64,000 nucleotides of DNA from M3007 sp044226205. Lineage in GTDB: Bacteria > Bacteroidota > Bacteroidia > Chitinophagales > Saprospiraceae. Numbering within the stretch: position 1 is the first letter of the stretch; each line of letters begins with the position of its first letter. The stretch is from positions 11,897-75,896 of the forward strand of contig JBGAHL010000027.1 in NCBI GenBank assembly GCA_044226205.1, read 5' to 3'. The notes under the pieces are model-generated. The model had not been told where the DNA came from. It ran no database searches and worked only from the letters and a program-made list of their open reading frames with translations. Made by a program: the position numbers and the translations under genes. This document shows positions 33,705 to 43,426 of this stretch, piece after piece.

Positions 33705-33757
33705 AAAAAGCGCATGAAGAACACGCTCAGCGAGCAGTTTTTCATGCGCTTTTTTTA
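33705..33757 (+). terminator. Terminator of slyD
   Basis: AAAAAGCGCATGAA (33705-33718) pairs perfectly with TTCATGCGCTTTTT (33741-33754), T-run continuing to 33756; a small GCTC-AGC-GAGC hairpin is inside the 22-nt loop. Confidence 0.88.
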
Positions 33758-33879
33758 TACCAAACAAAGGGGAAAACCCTGGCCGCAGAGGCGTTTTTTG
33801 TTTTTTTCGGCGGAGAATCGCGCTTGAATCGCTAAAAACTCGACCTTTCGTGCGAAATTGAAAGACCACCAAATTTGAC

Positions 33880-35841
33880 ATGAGCCACAACGGAGTTCAC
33901 CGGCTATCGCTGGCCGGACTGATTGTTACCCTGGGAATTATTTACGGTGATATCGGTACGTCGCCCCTGTATGTTATGAAAGCGATCGTGGGCGAGAAAG
34001 AATTGATCAACCGTGCCGTCGTTTTAGGCGGCATATCGTTGGTATTCTGGACGCTTACCATACAAACTACCCTTAAATACATCATGCTCACCCTTCGGGC
34101 CGATAACAACGGGGAGGGTGGAATTTTTTCCCTGTACACGCTTGTCAGGCGCAGGGAAAAATGGTTGCTTTTCCCGGCTATTCTGGGGGGCGCAGCGATG
34201 CTTTCCGACGGCATGATCACCCCGCCTATTACGGTGTCCTCCGCGATTGAAGGTCTTTCCATCAAATTCCCGGGCATACCGACGATGACGATTACCATCA
34301 TCATTATTTCCGCCCTGTTTTTTTTCCAGCGATTCGGCACCGCGGCTGTGGGAAAAGGATTTGGCCCGGTCATGCTCGTATGGTTCACCATGTTGGCCGC
34401 CCTCGGCATTCCGCAGATTATCGCCATGCCCGAAGTGCTCAAAGCCATCAGCCCGCACTACGGGATTCTGTTGCTTGTCAATGCTCCTCATAAAGCATTA
34501 TTGGTGCTGGGCGCTGTATTTTTATGTACCACAGGGGCAGAGGCATTGTACGCCGACCTTGGACACTGCGGGCGGGAAAATATCCGAATCAGCTGGATTT
34601 ATGTCAAACTTACGCTGGTTCTGAACTACCTCGGACAGGCAGCCTGGCTGCTGCACATGGAAGGGCAGGAAATGCCCGAAAATCCGTTTTACGGCATCAT
34701 GCCTGACTGGTTTCTTTGGCCGGGCATCATCATATCCACCCTTGCTGCGATCATTGCCAGTCAGGCCTTGATCTCGGGGTCCTTTACACTTGTTTCGGAA
34801 GCGATCCGGCTTGGTTTGTTACCCAAACTTACGGTCAAGTTTCCGACCAATTTGAAAGGCCAGCTTTACCTCCCGGCAGTCAATACCTTTTTATGGCTGG
34901 GCTGCGTTGGGGTCGTGCTGCTGTTCAAGCACAGTTCCGACATGGAGGCTGCTTACGGATTGGCCATTGTACTGGCCATGTTGTGTACCACTATCCTGCT
35001 GGCCAACTGGCTGATTATTCGCCGAGTAAACCAATTTCTCGTCTGGGGTTTTCTGGTTTTCTACCTCTCCGTCGAGGGCCTGTTTCTGGCAGCCAACTCT
35101 GCAAAATTCCTCGATGGCGGCTATGTTACGGTAGGCATGGCTGCATTGCTGTGCGGCATGATGTTACTTTGGATAAAAGCCAAACGCATCCGCCAGCGGT
35201 ATTCAGATGACGTACCCATCAACGATTTTCTCGACCAGATTATCATGCTCAGCAACGATGAGGGCATTCCAAAATATGCCACAAACCTCGTTTTTCTGAG
35301 CAGTACCAAAAGCAGAAAAAAGGTGGAGGAGAAGATCCTCTATTCCATACTTCAAACCCAGCCGAAACGAGCCGATGTTTACTGGTTTGTGCACATCGAA
35401 ACAACCGATGAGCCTTACACCATGGAATACGAGGTGAATGCGATAGCGCCCGATGATGTGTATAAAGTCAATTTCCGCCTCGGATTCCGTGTACAGCAGC
35501 GCATGAATTTGTTCATGAATAAAGTAGTAGAGGAACTGGTGGAAAACAACGAGTTGTCCCTTTACTCACGCTATCATACCGTGGCAAGCAAATACCCCAC
35601 AGGCGATATGCGGTTCATTCTCATCCTCGAATTTTTGTCGAACGAAAACGAACTGCCCTGGCAGGAACAGCTAATCATGTCCATCTACCTGACCGTTAAA
35701 GGCTGGGTTTCCTCGCCTAAAAACTGGTTTGGCCTCGACAGCGATTCGGTTGAAATTGAAGAAGCCCCGCTGGTACTTCAGCCGGTCAAAGACGTAAAAC
35801 TGCGGCGCATCCACCGCAACCGCTCGGGAGAAGATCGTTGA
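33880..35841 (+). CDS. kup: KUP-family potassium uptake transporter
   Basis: 653 aa. N-terminal half: LIVTLGIIYGDIGTSPLYVM (the Kup signature), NNGEGGIFSLYTLVRRR, GDGMITPPITVSSAIEG-type motif LSDGMITPPITV, and about 12 membrane helices to residue 450; the C-terminal 200 residues form a soluble cytoplasmic domain (DQIIMLSNDEGIPKYATNLV). High-affinity K+/H+ symport. The gene is followed by a palindromic repeat and the sensor kinase gene; no other potassium gene is near. Confidence 0.96.
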   Translation: MSHNGVHRLSLAGLIVTLGIIYGDIGTSPLYVMKAIVGEKELINRAVVLGGISLVFWTLTIQTTLKYIMLTLRADNNGEGGIFSLYTLVRRREKWLLFPAILGGAAMLSDGMITPPITVSSAIEGLSIKFPGIPTMTITIIIISALFFFQRFGTAAVGKGFGPVMLVWFTMLAALGIPQIIAMPEVLKAISPHYGILLLVNAPHKALLVLGAVFLCTTGAEALYADLGHCGRENIRISWIYVKLTLVLNYLGQAAWLLHMEGQEMPENPFYGIMPDWFLWPGIIISTLAAIIASQALISGSFTLVSEAIRLGLLPKLTVKFPTNLKGQLYLPAVNTFLWLGCVGVVLLFKHSSDMEAAYGLAIVLAMLCTTILLANWLIIRRVNQFLVWGFLVFYLSVEGLFLAANSAKFLDGGYVTVGMAALLCGMMLLWIKAKRIRQRYSDDVPINDFLDQIIMLSNDEGIPKYATNLVFLSSTKSRKKVEEKILYSILQTQPKRADVYWFVHIETTDEPYTMEYEVNAIAPDDVYKVNFRLGFRVQQRMNLFMNKVVEELVENNELSLYSRYHTVASKYPTGDMRFILILEFLSNENELPWQEQLIMSIYLTVKGWVSSPKNWFGLDSDSVEIEEAPLVLQPVKDVKLRRIHRNRSGEDR

Positions 35842-35859
35842 TCGGACTCACGGCTGCAC

Positions 35860-35934
35860 ATTTTCACCGCAAAGACACCAAGGCGCGAAGGGGTCGCGAT
35901 TTTCTTCGCGCCTTCGCGCCTTGGCGGTGAAAAT
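35860..35934. repeat. Long palindromic intergenic repeat
   Basis: ATTTTCACCG (35860-35869) and CCAAGGCGCGAAGG (35878-35891) pair with CCTTCGCGCCTTGG (35911-35924) and CGGTGAAAAT (35925-35934): 24 paired bases with an 8-nt bulge on one side. No T-run follows, so it is less a terminator than a palindromic intergenic element of the GCAAAGAC/GCGAAGG type. Confidence 0.8.
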
Positions 35935-36024
35935 GACGCACAAAGGGTGTAAATAGGTATAGTTTTTCTACCTTGCAGCATATTTGGTTGCGCAGCCGAC
36001 CCAATCCTCCCCCCTCATCCTGCA

Positions 36025-37968
36025 ATGTTGCCCATACCTTCCCGCCCTCGGCGCCGTCGAACCATGCCAACCGCATCCGTCGCCGAATCTTCGCTTGCTC
36101 CCGAGCGCCTGCAATACCTGCGCCAGCTGTGTCATGGCCTGGGCCGTTGGGCTTTTACCGACTTTGACCAGGCTCGCGTAGCCTTGCAGGAACTTTCCGG
36201 CCAGATCACCGCCGATATCCCGCTCGATATCCGGCTGGCCTTTCATCGCCACGGAGCCTTTCTGGAGAACCAGTGGAACCACTTCGAAACCTCCCTCGAA
36301 CACGCCCGCAGCGTCATCGCCCTGCTCGAGCAACGCAACGACCCCTTGCCGCTCGCCGAGGCCTGGCTGGACGCCGCCGCTCCCCTGCTCAACCGGCGCG
36401 ACTGGCCGGCCGTGCAGGAATGCCTCGACCGCGCGCGCCATTTTCTGCAAGGCGCCGAATCGGCCCGTTTGCATGCACAGGTAGCCTGCCGGGAGGGTTT
36501 TTTGCACCTCCACCTTGGCAATTTGCGCAAAGCGCTCGACGCATTGCTCGAATCGGAAAAAACGCTCCTGGGCCTCGGCGAAAATGCCCAGTTGCCGGAT
36601 TTCTACATCCTGACCCTCGTAACCGGCGGCCTTGGCGACCTGTACGAACGCCTCGACGAAAAGGACAAGAGTCTCGACGCTTACCGCCGCGTGTTGCCCA
36701 TCGTGGAAAAACACGGATTGCGGCCGCGCCTCGCCTGGCACTATTTGAATGCAGGCCGCGCCGCGCTTGCACAAAACGACCTGCCCGAGGCACGGCTTTG
36801 CTTTGAAAATGTAGCCCGCTACGCGGGAGAAGGCGATCTGGAGGCCAAAGCCCACGCCCTGGCCAACCTCGGCATCCTGGCTTTTTTAAGCGACCAGCCT
36901 GCCGCTGCCGTTTCGGCGCTGTTTGACGAGGCAGCGCGCCAAATCGAACAGCCGGCCAAACCCGCGGATTTTACCAACCTTTCCCGCATCGAAAGCTGGC
37001 GGGCCGAACTACTGCTTCGGCTCGGCAGTGCCGACGACGCCGAAACGCACCTGAAAAAAGCGTTCGACCTCGGCAAGGAAGGCCACGACCTCCACCACCT
37101 CAAACAGGTCGCCCAGGCACTTGCAGCGCTGGCAGCCGAAAAAAGCGACTTTGCCGACGCCTACCACTGGCAAAGCACCGCCACCGAACTGGCCGAACAA
37201 CACTTCCACGACCTGCGCGACCGAGAGCGCCAGGAACTGGAAGCGCGCTACGAACTTGAACGCTCCCGCCAGGAAGCCCAAATGGCCCGCCTGCGCGTCA
37301 CAGGGCTGCAAAGTCGCGCCCTGCGCGCCCAAATGAACCCGCATTTTCTGTTCAATGCGCTCAACGCCATCCAGGGATTCATCACCTCGGGCCGCAACAA
37401 CGAAGCCGAAACCTACCTCGCCCGCTTCGCCAAACTGATGCGCCAAACGCTGGAATACTCGGCGGTCGAAGTCGTCACCCTGGCCCAGGAAATCGAATTT
37501 CTCAACCGCTACCTCGAACTGAACCGCAAGCTGCGCTTCGACGGCAAACTGGATTTCCGGATCATCCCGCCGCGCGGCGCCGACCCCGACGATCTTTACA
37601 TCCCGACCATGATCGTGCAGCCTTTTGTGGAAAATGCCATCGAGCATGGGCTGCGCCCCAAAAAAGAGGGCAAACTGAACATCGAATTTCACCTCACCGA
37701 CAATGAAAATACCTTGCTGTGCAGCATTCAGGACGATGGCGTCGGCTACAACAAGGGCAAGGAAAAACAACTGAGGGCGCCCGAATTTCAGTCGCACCGC
37801 TCCCGGGGGCTTGAAATCACCCGCGACCGCCTCACCCTGCTTCACCAGCTCCGTAAAACGCCGGCCGTGCAGTTTATCCGGATCATCGACCTGGAAGAGC
37901 AGGAAGAAAGCCGCCAGTCGGGCACCCGCGTCGAAGTATTGTTACCCGTTCTGGAAGAAGAGAACTAG
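36025..37968 (+). CDS. TPR-containing sensor histidine kinase (LytS/YehU-like)
   Basis: 647 aa from the ATG at 36025; an ATG at 36064 (MPTASVAESS) is an equally possible start. No signal peptide or membrane helix. Residues about 30-410 are TPR/superhelical repeats (e.g. ALAQNDLPEARLCFENVARY, LGSADDAETHLKKAFDLG), then a coiled coil rich in Arg/Glu, then a HisKA_7TM-type His_kinase domain: RAQMNPHFLFNALNAIQGFI with the phospho-accepting His, and an HATPase with VENAIEHGLRPKKEGKL, DDGVGYNKGK and RGLEITRDRL. A LytTR response regulator partner is expected but not in the window. Signal unknown. Confidence 0.93.
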   Translation: MLPIPSRPRRRRTMPTASVAESSLAPERLQYLRQLCHGLGRWAFTDFDQARVALQELSGQITADIPLDIRLAFHRHGAFLENQWNHFETSLEHARSVIALLEQRNDPLPLAEAWLDAAAPLLNRRDWPAVQECLDRARHFLQGAESARLHAQVACREGFLHLHLGNLRKALDALLESEKTLLGLGENAQLPDFYILTLVTGGLGDLYERLDEKDKSLDAYRRVLPIVEKHGLRPRLAWHYLNAGRAALAQNDLPEARLCFENVARYAGEGDLEAKAHALANLGILAFLSDQPAAAVSALFDEAARQIEQPAKPADFTNLSRIESWRAELLLRLGSADDAETHLKKAFDLGKEGHDLHHLKQVAQALAALAAEKSDFADAYHWQSTATELAEQHFHDLRDRERQELEARYELERSRQEAQMARLRVTGLQSRALRAQMNPHFLFNALNAIQGFITSGRNNEAETYLARFAKLMRQTLEYSAVEVVTLAQEIEFLNRYLELNRKLRFDGKLDFRIIPPRGADPDDLYIPTMIVQPFVENAIEHGLRPKKEGKLNIEFHLTDNENTLLCSIQDDGVGYNKGKEKQLRAPEFQSHRSRGLEITRDRLTLLHQLRKTPAVQFIRIIDLEEQEESRQSGTRVEVLLPVLEEEN

Positions 37969-38108
37969 GTTGCAGCGCCAGAGTTTCAAACTTAACATTA
38001 ACTTAATGTGCCGCGCCAAATCAAATTTGGTTTTGGCCCTACTTTCGCCTCAAGTTTCCTAACCTTTGTTTGTTTTTTCTACTGCAACTACTAACTAGCC
38101 CTCCTGGT

Positions 38109-39500
38109 ATGGCACTCGGATTTATTGCAGATTTGTCTGCAAATGCCTCAATGCTTCTTCTTTTCTGCCTCCTGGCAGTGTGTTTATTTGAAGCCATCAA
38201 TGGTTTTCACGACACAGCAAACGCCGTAGCCACGGTCATTTACACCAAAACACTGCCTCCTGTTTTTGCCGTCATCTGGGCGGGCCTCTGGAACTTTTTG
38301 GGCGCTATGCTCGGCGGTATCGCCGTGGCAATGGGCATCGTCAAACTGATGCCCGTCAACGACCTCCTGTCCGTTCCCCTTGCTGAAAACATCGCGCTGG
38401 TGCTATCCATCCTGATTTCTGCCATCGCCTGGAACCTCGGTACCTGGTACTTCGGCATTCCCTGCTCCAGTTCGCATACGCTGATCGGCTCGTTGCTGGG
38501 CGGCGGGTTTGCCTTCTGGACGGTCAATGGCGGCGCTGGCGTCAACTGGACAAAAGCGGAGGAAATCGGGATGTCGCTGCTGGTTTCGCCCTTGTTCGGG
38601 TTCAGCCTGGCGATTTTGCTCATGTTCATTCTGCGGGCTTCGATCAAAAAGAACAAGATGATTTTTGACGAACCACACAAGAAAAAAGCGCCGCCTACCT
38701 GGATCAGAATTATCCTGATCGGCACTTGCACGCTGGTCAGCTATTTTCACGGCAACAACGACGGCCAAAAAGGCGTGGGCTTGCTGATGGTGGTTCTGAT
38801 GGCCTTTTTGCCCATGCAATTTACCCTCAACCCGCACCTCCCGCCCGGCGATCTGGCCAGCGCCAGCCGGCGCGTTGAAGTCGCGCTGACACAGGCGGCT
38901 GCCGCGGGCGACCACAACAGCGAAAGCCTGAAGGCACTGGCCGGCAAAAGCGGGGCCCTCGCCGTACAACTCGATACTACGGACATGAAAGACCGCGCGG
39001 AAATCCTCGCGGCACGCAAAGGCATTCAAGGCCTGAATAAAACCCTGGATAGCTCCATCAAAGGCGGCGTCATCACCGGTGAAGCAGCCAAATCTGTAAA
39101 AGCAGAAATCAAAAACCTCTCGCAAGCCTACGAATACCGCATGACCTGGATCGTGTTGCTGATCTCCATCTGCCTCGGAATCGGCACCATGATCGGCTGG
39201 AAACGCATCGTCGTGACCATCGGCGAGAAGATCGGCAAAAGCCACCTGACCTATGCGCAGGGCGCCAGCGCAGAACTTTGCGCCGCCGCTACAATCGGCG
39301 TGAGCTCGTGGTTTGGTCTGCCGGTGAGTACGACGCACGTGTTGTCTTCGGGTGTCGCCGGCACGATGGTTGCCCAGGGCGGGGTCAAAAACCTCCGGAA
39401 AAAAACCATTATCAACATTGCGCTGGCATGGCTGCTTACCCTGCCGGTCACGATGCTGCTCTCCGGCATCCTGTTCTTCTTTTTCCGCCTGTTTATGTAA
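38109..39500 (+). CDS. Inorganic phosphate transporter, PiT family
   Basis: 463 aa from the ATG at 38109; the TTG at 38070 would add residues with no family match. Two PiT halves, each with the signature: CLFEAINGFHDTANAVATVI near the N-terminus and SSWFGLPVSTTHVLSSGVAG near the C-terminus, plus CSSSHTLIGSLLGGGFAFW. About 10-12 membrane helices around a central insert (about 235-340) rich in helical, charged sequence. Proton- or sodium-coupled Pi uptake at the inner membrane. It precedes the phosphate-selective porin gene, but a strong terminator separates them. Confidence 0.93.
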   Translation: MALGFIADLSANASMLLLFCLLAVCLFEAINGFHDTANAVATVIYTKTLPPVFAVIWAGLWNFLGAMLGGIAVAMGIVKLMPVNDLLSVPLAENIALVLSILISAIAWNLGTWYFGIPCSSSHTLIGSLLGGGFAFWTVNGGAGVNWTKAEEIGMSLLVSPLFGFSLAILLMFILRASIKKNKMIFDEPHKKKAPPTWIRIILIGTCTLVSYFHGNNDGQKGVGLLMVVLMAFLPMQFTLNPHLPPGDLASASRRVEVALTQAAAAGDHNSESLKALAGKSGALAVQLDTTDMKDRAEILAARKGIQGLNKTLDSSIKGGVITGEAAKSVKAEIKNLSQAYEYRMTWIVLLISICLGIGTMIGWKRIVVTIGEKIGKSHLTYAQGASAELCAAATIGVSSWFGLPVSTTHVLSSGVAGTMVAQGGVKNLRKKTIINIALAWLLTLPVTMLLSGILFFFFRLFM

Positions 39501-39551
39501 TAAAATAAAGGCCGGACTTCGGTGAAACCCCGCAATCCGGCCTTTATTTTA
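39501..39551 (+). terminator. Terminator of the PiT gene
   Basis: 16-bp perfect stem, TAAAATAAAGGCCGGA (39501-39516) with TCCGGCCTTTATTTTA (39536-39551), starting on the base after the stop codon. Confidence 0.88.
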
Positions 39552-39597
39552 TCTGTCTGTATCCCTTTTTTTAGCATTTCCTAACCTGCTACTTATT

Positions 39598-40839
39598 ATG
39601 CTACTGCAACGCCTTGTGGTGTTGACGGTCGTTATTGGTTTTTGTGCAAACGGCATTGCGGCTCAAACGCCCGCCGACAGCCTGCCCAAACCGCCAACCG
39701 CCACGCCAGCCGTTCCACATTCCGCGAAATGGTATGAAAAAATATCCCTTCGCGGCTATGCTCAGTTCCGTTACAACCGACTGCTGGAAACCAACCCCGA
39801 CCTGCGCTGCGAACAGTGCGACAAATCGATCGGCCGCAACCAGGGTTTTTATTTTCGGCGTGCCCGGATCGTTTTCAGCGGACAGATCAACCCCCGGTTT
39901 TTCGCCTACCTGCAATTTGACTATTCTGCCGACGCGAGTTCGAGCAGCAAACATTTTCTGCAAGTCAGAGATGCCTATTTCGACTACGCATTTGACAAAG
40001 ACCAAACGATGCGCATTCGTATCGGGCAAAGCAAAGTGCCCTACGGATTTGAAAACCTTCAGTCCAGTTCGCAACGCCTGCCTTTTGACCGTGCCGACGC
40101 CCTGAATTCCGGGGCGCCCAACGAGCGCGACCTGGGCGTGACCGCCTATTATGCTCCCAAAAAAATCCGCAGCCGGTTCAAATACCTCGTGGAAGAAGGC
40201 CTGAAAGGCTCGGGCGACTATGGCATTGCAGGGTTTGGCCTGTACAATGGCCAAAGCGCCAACCGGCCGGAAGCCAACGACAACCTGCACATGGTTGCAC
40301 GGGTTTCGTACCCCTTTCAACTTAAAAACGGCCAGATCATAGAGCCCGGATTGCAGGCTTATTCCGGCCGTTTTACACTGGCCAAAGACCAACTAAGCGC
40401 CGGAGTCAAATATCGCAAAGACGCGACCTACACCGACCGGCGTGTCGCAGCGTCGTTTGTCGTTTATCCGCAACCGTTCGGTATCCAGGCTGAATACAAC
40501 TGGGGAGAGAGCCCTTCATTCGACGCGGCCACCGACTCCATCCGATTGCACGAACTCCACGGCGGCTATGTGACCCTCAGTTGGCGCACGGCGATCAGCC
40601 CCAAGTTTAAAATACAGCCCTTCGTCCGTTTGCAAACTTACGACGGGGCAAAAAAACACGAAACCGATGCCCGTACCTATGAAGTGCGGGAAACGGAAAT
40701 CGGCGTCGAATGGCCCGTCAATAAAAACCTGGAACTGACCCTCGCCTACATGATCAGCCACCGGAAATATCAGGACTTCACGACCGACTACGACGAGCGC
40801 GGGCAACTGCTCAGGGTGCAGGTGCAGGCGAATTACTAA
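39598..40839 (+). CDS. Phosphate-selective porin O/P-like outer membrane protein
   Basis: 413 aa. Signal peptide MLLQRLVVLTVVIGFCANGIAA, then a Pro/Thr-rich linker and a 16-strand OprO/OprP-type barrel: ISLRGYAQFRYNRLLE, FYFRRARIVFSGQINPRFFA, DAYFDYAF, RIRIGQSKVPYGFENLQSS, GVEWPVNKNLELTLAY at the end. Family proteins form anion-selective trimers for phosphate or polyphosphate entry. With the PiT gene just upstream it makes an outer-to-inner membrane phosphate path (inference from position). Its stop overlaps the convergent gene by 4 nt. Confidence 0.9.
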   Translation: MLLQRLVVLTVVIGFCANGIAAQTPADSLPKPPTATPAVPHSAKWYEKISLRGYAQFRYNRLLETNPDLRCEQCDKSIGRNQGFYFRRARIVFSGQINPRFFAYLQFDYSADASSSSKHFLQVRDAYFDYAFDKDQTMRIRIGQSKVPYGFENLQSSSQRLPFDRADALNSGAPNERDLGVTAYYAPKKIRSRFKYLVEEGLKGSGDYGIAGFGLYNGQSANRPEANDNLHMVARVSYPFQLKNGQIIEPGLQAYSGRFTLAKDQLSAGVKYRKDATYTDRRVAASFVVYPQPFGIQAEYNWGESPSFDAATDSIRLHELHGGYVTLSWRTAISPKFKIQPFVRLQTYDGAKKHETDARTYEVRETEIGVEWPVNKNLELTLAYMISHRKYQDFTTDYDERGQLLRVQVQANY

Positions 40840-42446
40840 CGGTTGTAGCGCTGAATCTCTTTCTCGATGCTGCTGCGGTTGAGCCGATATTCGAGCCAGA
40901 CCAACACCATACTATACAGGTAGTAGGCCTGCGTCTGGCTCAAATGACGCTGCAGTTCGGCCAGCAAATCCGGCAGCCCGTCGCGGGTAAGCGCGCGCGG
41001 GTTGCGAAAAACCAGACTGACGGCAGAGAGCAGCAGTTCCAGAAAATCGTTGAGCAATCCGGCCCGCCGCAATGCCCTTGCGTGATTGATCAGGGGGCGG
41101 GCCGGATTGACCTCTTGTTTGTACACCCCTTGCTCGTACAAACAAATGATCTCCAGCAATTTGCACAACCAGACCACATCCGCGCGCAGTTCGGCGCGCA
41201 TCGCTGCCACCTGCCCGAACCAGTCGCCTGCCCGGCTGAAATCGTCGAGGCAGAAATAAACCTGTCCGCAGGTGAACCGCAGGGCCAGCATGCGGTTCTC
41301 GTTGATCCTGTTTTTATATTTTTCCAGTGCGGCAACCATCTGATGCTTTATGATAAAATCGCGGGCCTGCCTGAATTCATTCTGACGGAGGTGGTGCGTC
41401 AGTTGTACGTAAGCGATTGACTGGTAAAAAATATAGCCTTCTTTCCCCGGCTGCAGGCCGGCGATGTGCTGCCCGGCTTCTTCGATTTTGCCCAGCCGCA
41501 GACAACGGTTGATATACCCTTCCAGTGCCAGGGCATATTGCGCCTGTTCTTCTTCAAAAAAAAGGGAATTGGAGCGATACACCCGGAGTACGTCTTCCTG
41601 AAAGCGCAGTGATTTTTCCAGGTTCGCCATTTTCACCAGGCCGCTTGCCGATCCGCTGTCGCTCGAGTGACGCATTTCGTAATAACTGGCCAGCAAGGTG
41701 CCCAGTCGCACTTTCGAGCGGTGCGACATATCCTCGGGCAAACCCTCCCGATATTGAGGCAACATGACCTGTATTTCGGCATCCAGTTCTTCAGGCAGTG
41801 GCTCGCGGCTGCGGAAGAAATAGGTGAATTCAAATGCCATCGCGTTGAAGCGGTGGAAACGAACCATTTCCTCGAGCAACCGGTTTTCTTCTTTGCGGAA
41901 CTGCTGTAAAATTTGCCTGTTTTGCTGGTGTCGATCGAACATCCGGGAGCGCCGCTCCCACAGCAACAACTCAAGTTCGTAGCCCGGTTTGTCGAGCGCC
42001 CGGGCGATCTGGCGCGCCTCTTCGATCAGAGGAAGGCAGTCGGCCAGCAGGTTTTTGTTGTACACGAAGAGGATGTCCTGCATCAAGGCGTTGAGCCGCA
42101 CCAGGTGAGGAGCGCCCTCCGGGGTCGTGCGCATGCTTTCCAGTATTTTTTTGTACAAATAATAGGCAAGCGCGCTCAGGTCGGCAGGCTTGTTGCCAAA
42201 CTTTTTCTTTTTCAATAAAAAATCCGTCAGCGTCTCCTCTTCGCTGCCTGTTTTTACAAAAAGCAGCATCGCGTCGTACAACTGCAGGTATTTCCGGTCG
42301 CCTTGTCCGCCCCAGAATTTGACGTATTTTTTAAAGTCGCGCTTTTGCGCCTGCGTGAGCGAACGGATCAAACGGCCCAGACGAAGTAAAGTCGGAGAAT
42401 TTTTTGTCGTTTCAGAAGGCTTGATTTGGCTTTTGACTTTCTTCAT
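40836..42446 (-). CDS. Unknown large helical (TPR-like) protein
   Basis: 536 aa with no family I recognise. It begins with a Lys-rich segment (MKKVKSQIKPSETTKN) and RLGRLIRSLTQAQKRDFKKY, continues as an all-helical solenoid with TPR-like spacing (e.g. GLVKMANLEKSLRFQEDVLR, DDFSRAGDWFGQVAAMRAEL), and ends EYRLNRSSIEKEIQRYNR. No signal peptide or membrane helix, so cytoplasmic. Such proteins are common and unstudied in Saprospiria. Overlaps the convergent porin end by 4 nt. Confidence 0.75.
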   Translation of the reverse strand: MKKVKSQIKPSETTKNSPTLLRLGRLIRSLTQAQKRDFKKYVKFWGGQGDRKYLQLYDAMLLFVKTGSEEETLTDFLLKKKKFGNKPADLSALAYYLYKKILESMRTTPEGAPHLVRLNALMQDILFVYNKNLLADCLPLIEEARQIARALDKPGYELELLLWERRSRMFDRHQQNRQILQQFRKEENRLLEEMVRFHRFNAMAFEFTYFFRSREPLPEELDAEIQVMLPQYREGLPEDMSHRSKVRLGTLLASYYEMRHSSDSGSASGLVKMANLEKSLRFQEDVLRVYRSNSLFFEEEQAQYALALEGYINRCLRLGKIEEAGQHIAGLQPGKEGYIFYQSIAYVQLTHHLRQNEFRQARDFIIKHQMVAALEKYKNRINENRMLALRFTCGQVYFCLDDFSRAGDWFGQVAAMRAELRADVVWLCKLLEIICLYEQGVYKQEVNPARPLINHARALRRAGLLNDFLELLLSAVSLVFRNPRALTRDGLPDLLAELQRHLSQTQAYYLYSMVLVWLEYRLNRSSIEKEIQRYNR

Positions 42447-42590
42447 TTTATGAAATTAAAAACCTTTAAATCAATTACTTATGGCATTTTTTTAAAAAAA
42501 ATCAAGTTTTGAAATGTAAATATAATCAGATAGTGGTTCAGTGGCGCCAACAAATACGCCGCATCTTTGTGTCATCAAACAACCAAAACA

Positions 42591-43028
42591 ATGGCAATCA
42601 CGAAAAACGGCAATTATCCAGAGAACCTGGCAGTTTCGACCCGCTACCAGCGGATCGTACAGGACGCTGGAACGGGGTTTATCATTATCGATGACACACT
42701 CGACCCAGGCGTATCCGAGGCGCACACGGAAATCAACCGCGGCACTGTTTGGCTGCGTGTGGAAGAGAATTATCAACTCACCGTGCTTACTGCCGCCCCT
42801 GCCGGACTGGTTATTCTGGATGCCTTCAACTCCTGGTCCGAGACCGAGATTTTGGCCAAGGAAAACGAAGTCTTCGTTGTCGAACACTCCGGCCTCCCGA
42901 TGAGCGCCGCGAATCAGAAAAGTGTTACCGGGTTTAGTTTCGGCGCGCCGGGTGATGTGATCACGATCAAGATCGATCAGGCAGCCAACACCGTAACCCT
43001 CTATAGAAATAACGGCCATCTGGTCTGA
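42591..43028 (+). CDS. Unknown 145-aa beta-rich protein
   Basis: 145 aa from the ATG at 42591 (MAITKNGNYPENLAVSTRYQ); eight in-frame codons upstream are unlikely to be used. No signal peptide, membrane helix or family I recognise. The pattern of alternating hydrophobics (TVWLRVEENYQLTVLTAAPA, GLVILDAFNSWSETEIL, DVITIKIDQAANTVTLYRNN) suggests a beta-sandwich. A near-consensus box CATCTTTG lies at 42562-42569. A 430-nt non-coding tail follows to a strong terminator. Confidence 0.65.
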   Translation: MAITKNGNYPENLAVSTRYQRIVQDAGTGFIIIDDTLDPGVSEAHTEINRGTVWLRVEENYQLTVLTAAPAGLVILDAFNSWSETEILAKENEVFVVEHSGLPMSAANQKSVTGFSFGAPGDVITIKIDQAANTVTLYRNNGHLV

Positions 43029-43057
43029 AAGAATCAGCCTCAACCCAAACCATTTTG

Positions 43058-43187
43058 TTCCGGCAGCGCCACGTTTTTCCTGGAAACCTGCATTGACGGA
43101 GATGTCGTGCGCTATGATTTGCCCTGTATGCACCGTCGAATCAAATGAAAACAAGTAAAATCTGAAACGCCTAGCGCGCTGCCGGAA
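43058..43187 (+). repeat. 12-bp inverted repeat enclosing a 106-nt loop (candidate RNA)
   Basis: TTCCGGCAGCGC (43058-43069) pairs perfectly with GCGCTGCCGGAA (43176-43187). The enclosed 106 nt are not coding and could fold as an RNA domain closed by this GC-rich stem. Confidence 0.5.
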
Positions 43188-43426
43188 CACCCCAAAACCT
43201 TCTTTGCCCAATCATTTTTTACCCGAAATACCGGAAATATAACTTCATGGCTTTTGATTTCCCAACCTGACAAAACCTATTTAACCCCAAACAAACCATC
43301 CCTTTTCCAACTCAAACAGAGTCCATCCACACAGAACCGAGCCTAACCGTCAGGAAACTACCCCAACCCACTGAAACCCAACCCTGACCTTTTGAGAACC
43401 AACCTTGAAACTGTAATGGTCTGCGG

